A DNA stretch of 64,000 nt, from contig NZ_FMIR01000017.1 of the NCBI RefSeq assembly GCF_900095745.1, positions 1 to 64,000 of the forward strand, in the 5' to 3' direction. A program made the translations under genes and the position numbers. Under the pieces are notes generated by a model. It did not search any database, was not told the origin of the DNA, and saw only the letters and a list, made by a program, of their open reading frames with translations. Source of the stretch: Microbacterium oxydans (GTDB taxonomy: Bacteria > Actinomycetota > Actinomycetes > Actinomycetales > Microbacteriaceae). This document shows positions 62,652 to 64,000 of the stretch, piece by piece (position 1 is the first letter of the stretch; every line of letters begins with the position of its first letter).

Positions 62652-64000
62652 TCAGGCATGACGGGGGAAGACCGGAGGGAAGAGCTCGTCCGTCGTTCCG
62701 CTCCGATGGTCGCGCCCAGTGTAGGCGTTCCGCATCCTCGCGAAGAGGATCTGCGTGTCGTCGCGGATCGCGTCGAGGTCGATCCCGTCGATCTTCCCGT
62801 CCCGCATGACGACCCGGCCGGCGACCATCGTCAGGCACGCATCGCGCGCCGTGCCGTTCAGCACGAGCGTGCGCAGCGGGTCATCGACGGCGCCCATCCG
62901 CACGTCGTCCAGCCGGAACGCCGTCAGGTCGGCCTGGGCGCCGACGGCGATCCGGCCAAGGTCCGGGCGATGCAGAGCCCGAGCTCCTCCGAGTGTCACC
63001 GCGTCCACGTAACCCGCGAGGTCACCGGCAGCCAGACTGCCGTTCTGCACCTTCGCCACCGACACCCCGGTGTCGATGCCGCGGATGAGGTCGGGCGGGA
63101 ACGAATCCGTACCGAGGGCGATGTTCACCCCGGCGTCGCGATAACGCTGGAACGTCTCGAGCTCGGAGCCGTAACGCGCATTGGTCAGCGGACAATGCAC
63201 GATCGACACCCCGGCGTCGACCAATCGGGCGAGGTCGCCGCGGTCTTCCCCGTGCACCCGCGGGTTCACGTCGAGGAACACGCCGTGCGGCACGAGGAGG
63301 CGATCGTTCAGCAGCCCCGACTTCTCGATCAAATCGAGCGGAGTGCAGCCGTGGGCATCGAGGATGAGCTCGCGTTCGACCTCCCCCTGCAGTGCGTGCA
63401 GCCGGACGATCGCACCACGCTCGGCCGCCGCCGCTCCCGTCGCCGCGAGCAGCTCGGGAGTCAGGGTCTCGATGCGACAGGGAAGGAAGACCGGGGTCAA
63501 CAGCGGATCGTCGAGCGCTGCGAGTTCGTCGTGGAAGCGGACGGCGTCGGCGAATCCGGCCTCACCCTCCTCCGGAGCGAACCGCACGACGCGTTCGCCC
63601 GACGCTGTGACGGTGTTCACGCCCGAGCGATAGGACGGACCGAGGAATCCGCGCAGGCCGAGCCTCCGCGAGAAGTACGCCATCCGGTGGAGATCGGCCG
63701 CAGACTCCGCCCAGACCGAGTGCACCTCCGAAGCGATCGGCATGAACGAGGTGATGCCGTGCAGCGCGAGCTGCACCAGCGCGATCTCCCGGATCCGTGC
63801 GCGCTCGTCCTCATCGAAGACATGCCGTCGACGGTCGAAGTACTCGTCGGACCACTGCAGTCGGGCGGCCTGCTCCCGGGTGCCCCACGCGTCCAGGATC
63901 AGGTGATCGATGTCGGTGAGCGCGTCCAGATCGATGAGTCCGGGCATGAGCAGGCTCTCGCCGAGATCGATGCGCTCGTCGACGCCAGACGGCGCGTCCC
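62652..64000 (-). CDS. Amidohydrolase-superfamily protein, 5' end beyond the window
   Basis: At least 449 residues; the frame is open through the right edge (the last readable residues are DAPSGVDERIDLGESLLMPG), so the start is outside. The superfamily's PGxIDxHxH metal motif reads PGLIDLDALTDID here: both histidines are replaced. Later landmarks remain: RLHALQGEVE, IVHCPLTNARYG and GTDSFPPDLI with the conserved aspartate, and a C-terminal composite domain (GAQADLTAF). Related proteins are called chlorohydrolase-family. It may use one metal or a changed site. It is followed by the GntR gene. Confidence 0.88.
   Translation of the reverse strand, partial: DAPSGVDERIDLGESLLMPGLIDLDALTDIDHLILDAWGTREQAARLQWSDEYFDRRRHVFDEDERARIREIALVQLALHGITSFMPIASEVHSVWAESAADLHRMAYFSRRLGLRGFLGPSYRSGVNTVTASGERVVRFAPEEGEAGFADAVRFHDELAALDDPLLTPVFLPCRIETLTPELLAATGAAAAERGAIVRLHALQGEVERELILDAHGCTPLDLIEKSGLLNDRLLVPHGVFLDVNPRVHGEDRGDLARLVDAGVSIVHCPLTNARYGSELETFQRYRDAGVNIALGTDSFPPDLIRGIDTGVSVAKVQNGSLAAGDLAGYVDAVTLGGARALHRPDLGRIAVGAQADLTAFRLDDVRMGAVDDPLRTLVLNGTARDACLTMVAGRVVMRDGKIDGIDLDAIRDDTQILFARMRNAYTGRDHRSGTTDELFPPVFPRHA

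Overview
This window is high-GC actinobacterial chromosome, most likely Microbacterium or a close relative in Microbacteriaceae. The case rests on four things: the conserved block recX-recA-DUF3046-clgR-cinA-pgsA-ftsK-GNAT-rnj-dapA; the tmRNA tag AETKRNDFALAA; a surface protein ending in a LAxTG sortase signal; and the many genes whose only promoter signal is a TANNNT hexamer 6-7 nt before the start codon (leaderless transcripts). I found no insertion sequence, phage, CRISPR array or integration scar. The window reads as core chromosome with small accessory metabolic cassettes.

Layout. 0-9 kb: the 5' end of otsA, two MFS exporters (one run by a MarR repressor with clear operators), a PLP aminotransferase, a 3-oxoacid CoA-transferase/thiolase operon with a divergent IclR regulator, and a YbaK-like editing protein. 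9-20 kb: a LAxTG-anchored surface protein, tRNA-Lys(CUU), hisN, a lipoprotein, a CtpE-like P-type ATPase, ssrA (tmRNA), a SIMPL protein, hflX, an RsmC-like methyltransferase and dapF. 20-35 kb: the housekeeping core for tRNA modification (miaA, miaB), recombination (recA, recX), competence-damage protein, phospholipid synthesis, FtsK, RNase J, dapA, and the coupled thyA-dfrA-SDR operon. 35-46 kb: thioredoxin/DUF4395/OsmC, dapB, a histidine phosphatase, a degenerate aldo/keto reductase, pnp with a long leader, a UDP-glucose dehydrogenase and a glycosyltransferase-SGNH hydrolase fusion. 46-64 kb: DedA and DUF5302 proteins, dctA with a divergent CitA/DcuS-type two-component system, an LLM monooxygenase/FMN reductase pair next to a FAD oxidoreductase, an acyltransferase with a serine hydrolase, efeUOB iron uptake with an iron-box-like palindrome, a 2-oxoglutarate oxygenase, a membrane protein/winged-helix pair with twin operators, and a GntR regulator coupled to an amidohydrolase cut by the right edge.

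How the genes work together. Three steps of diaminopimelate/lysine synthesis (dapA, dapB, dapF) lie in separate transcription units, all apparently leaderless. thyA, dfrA and an SDR overlap and should be co-translated for the thymidylate/folate cycle. rnj and pnp supply RNA turnover. Several metabolic operons carry their own regulator next door (IclR, MarR, winged helix, GntR, two-component), and for three of the promoters I can see palindromic sites that fit autorepression or local control. No single large unknown system stands out. The most unusual items are the GT4-SGNH fusion, the aldo/keto reductase lacking three catalytic residues, the amidohydrolase with its metal-binding HxH missing, and the window-wide leaderless promoter pattern.
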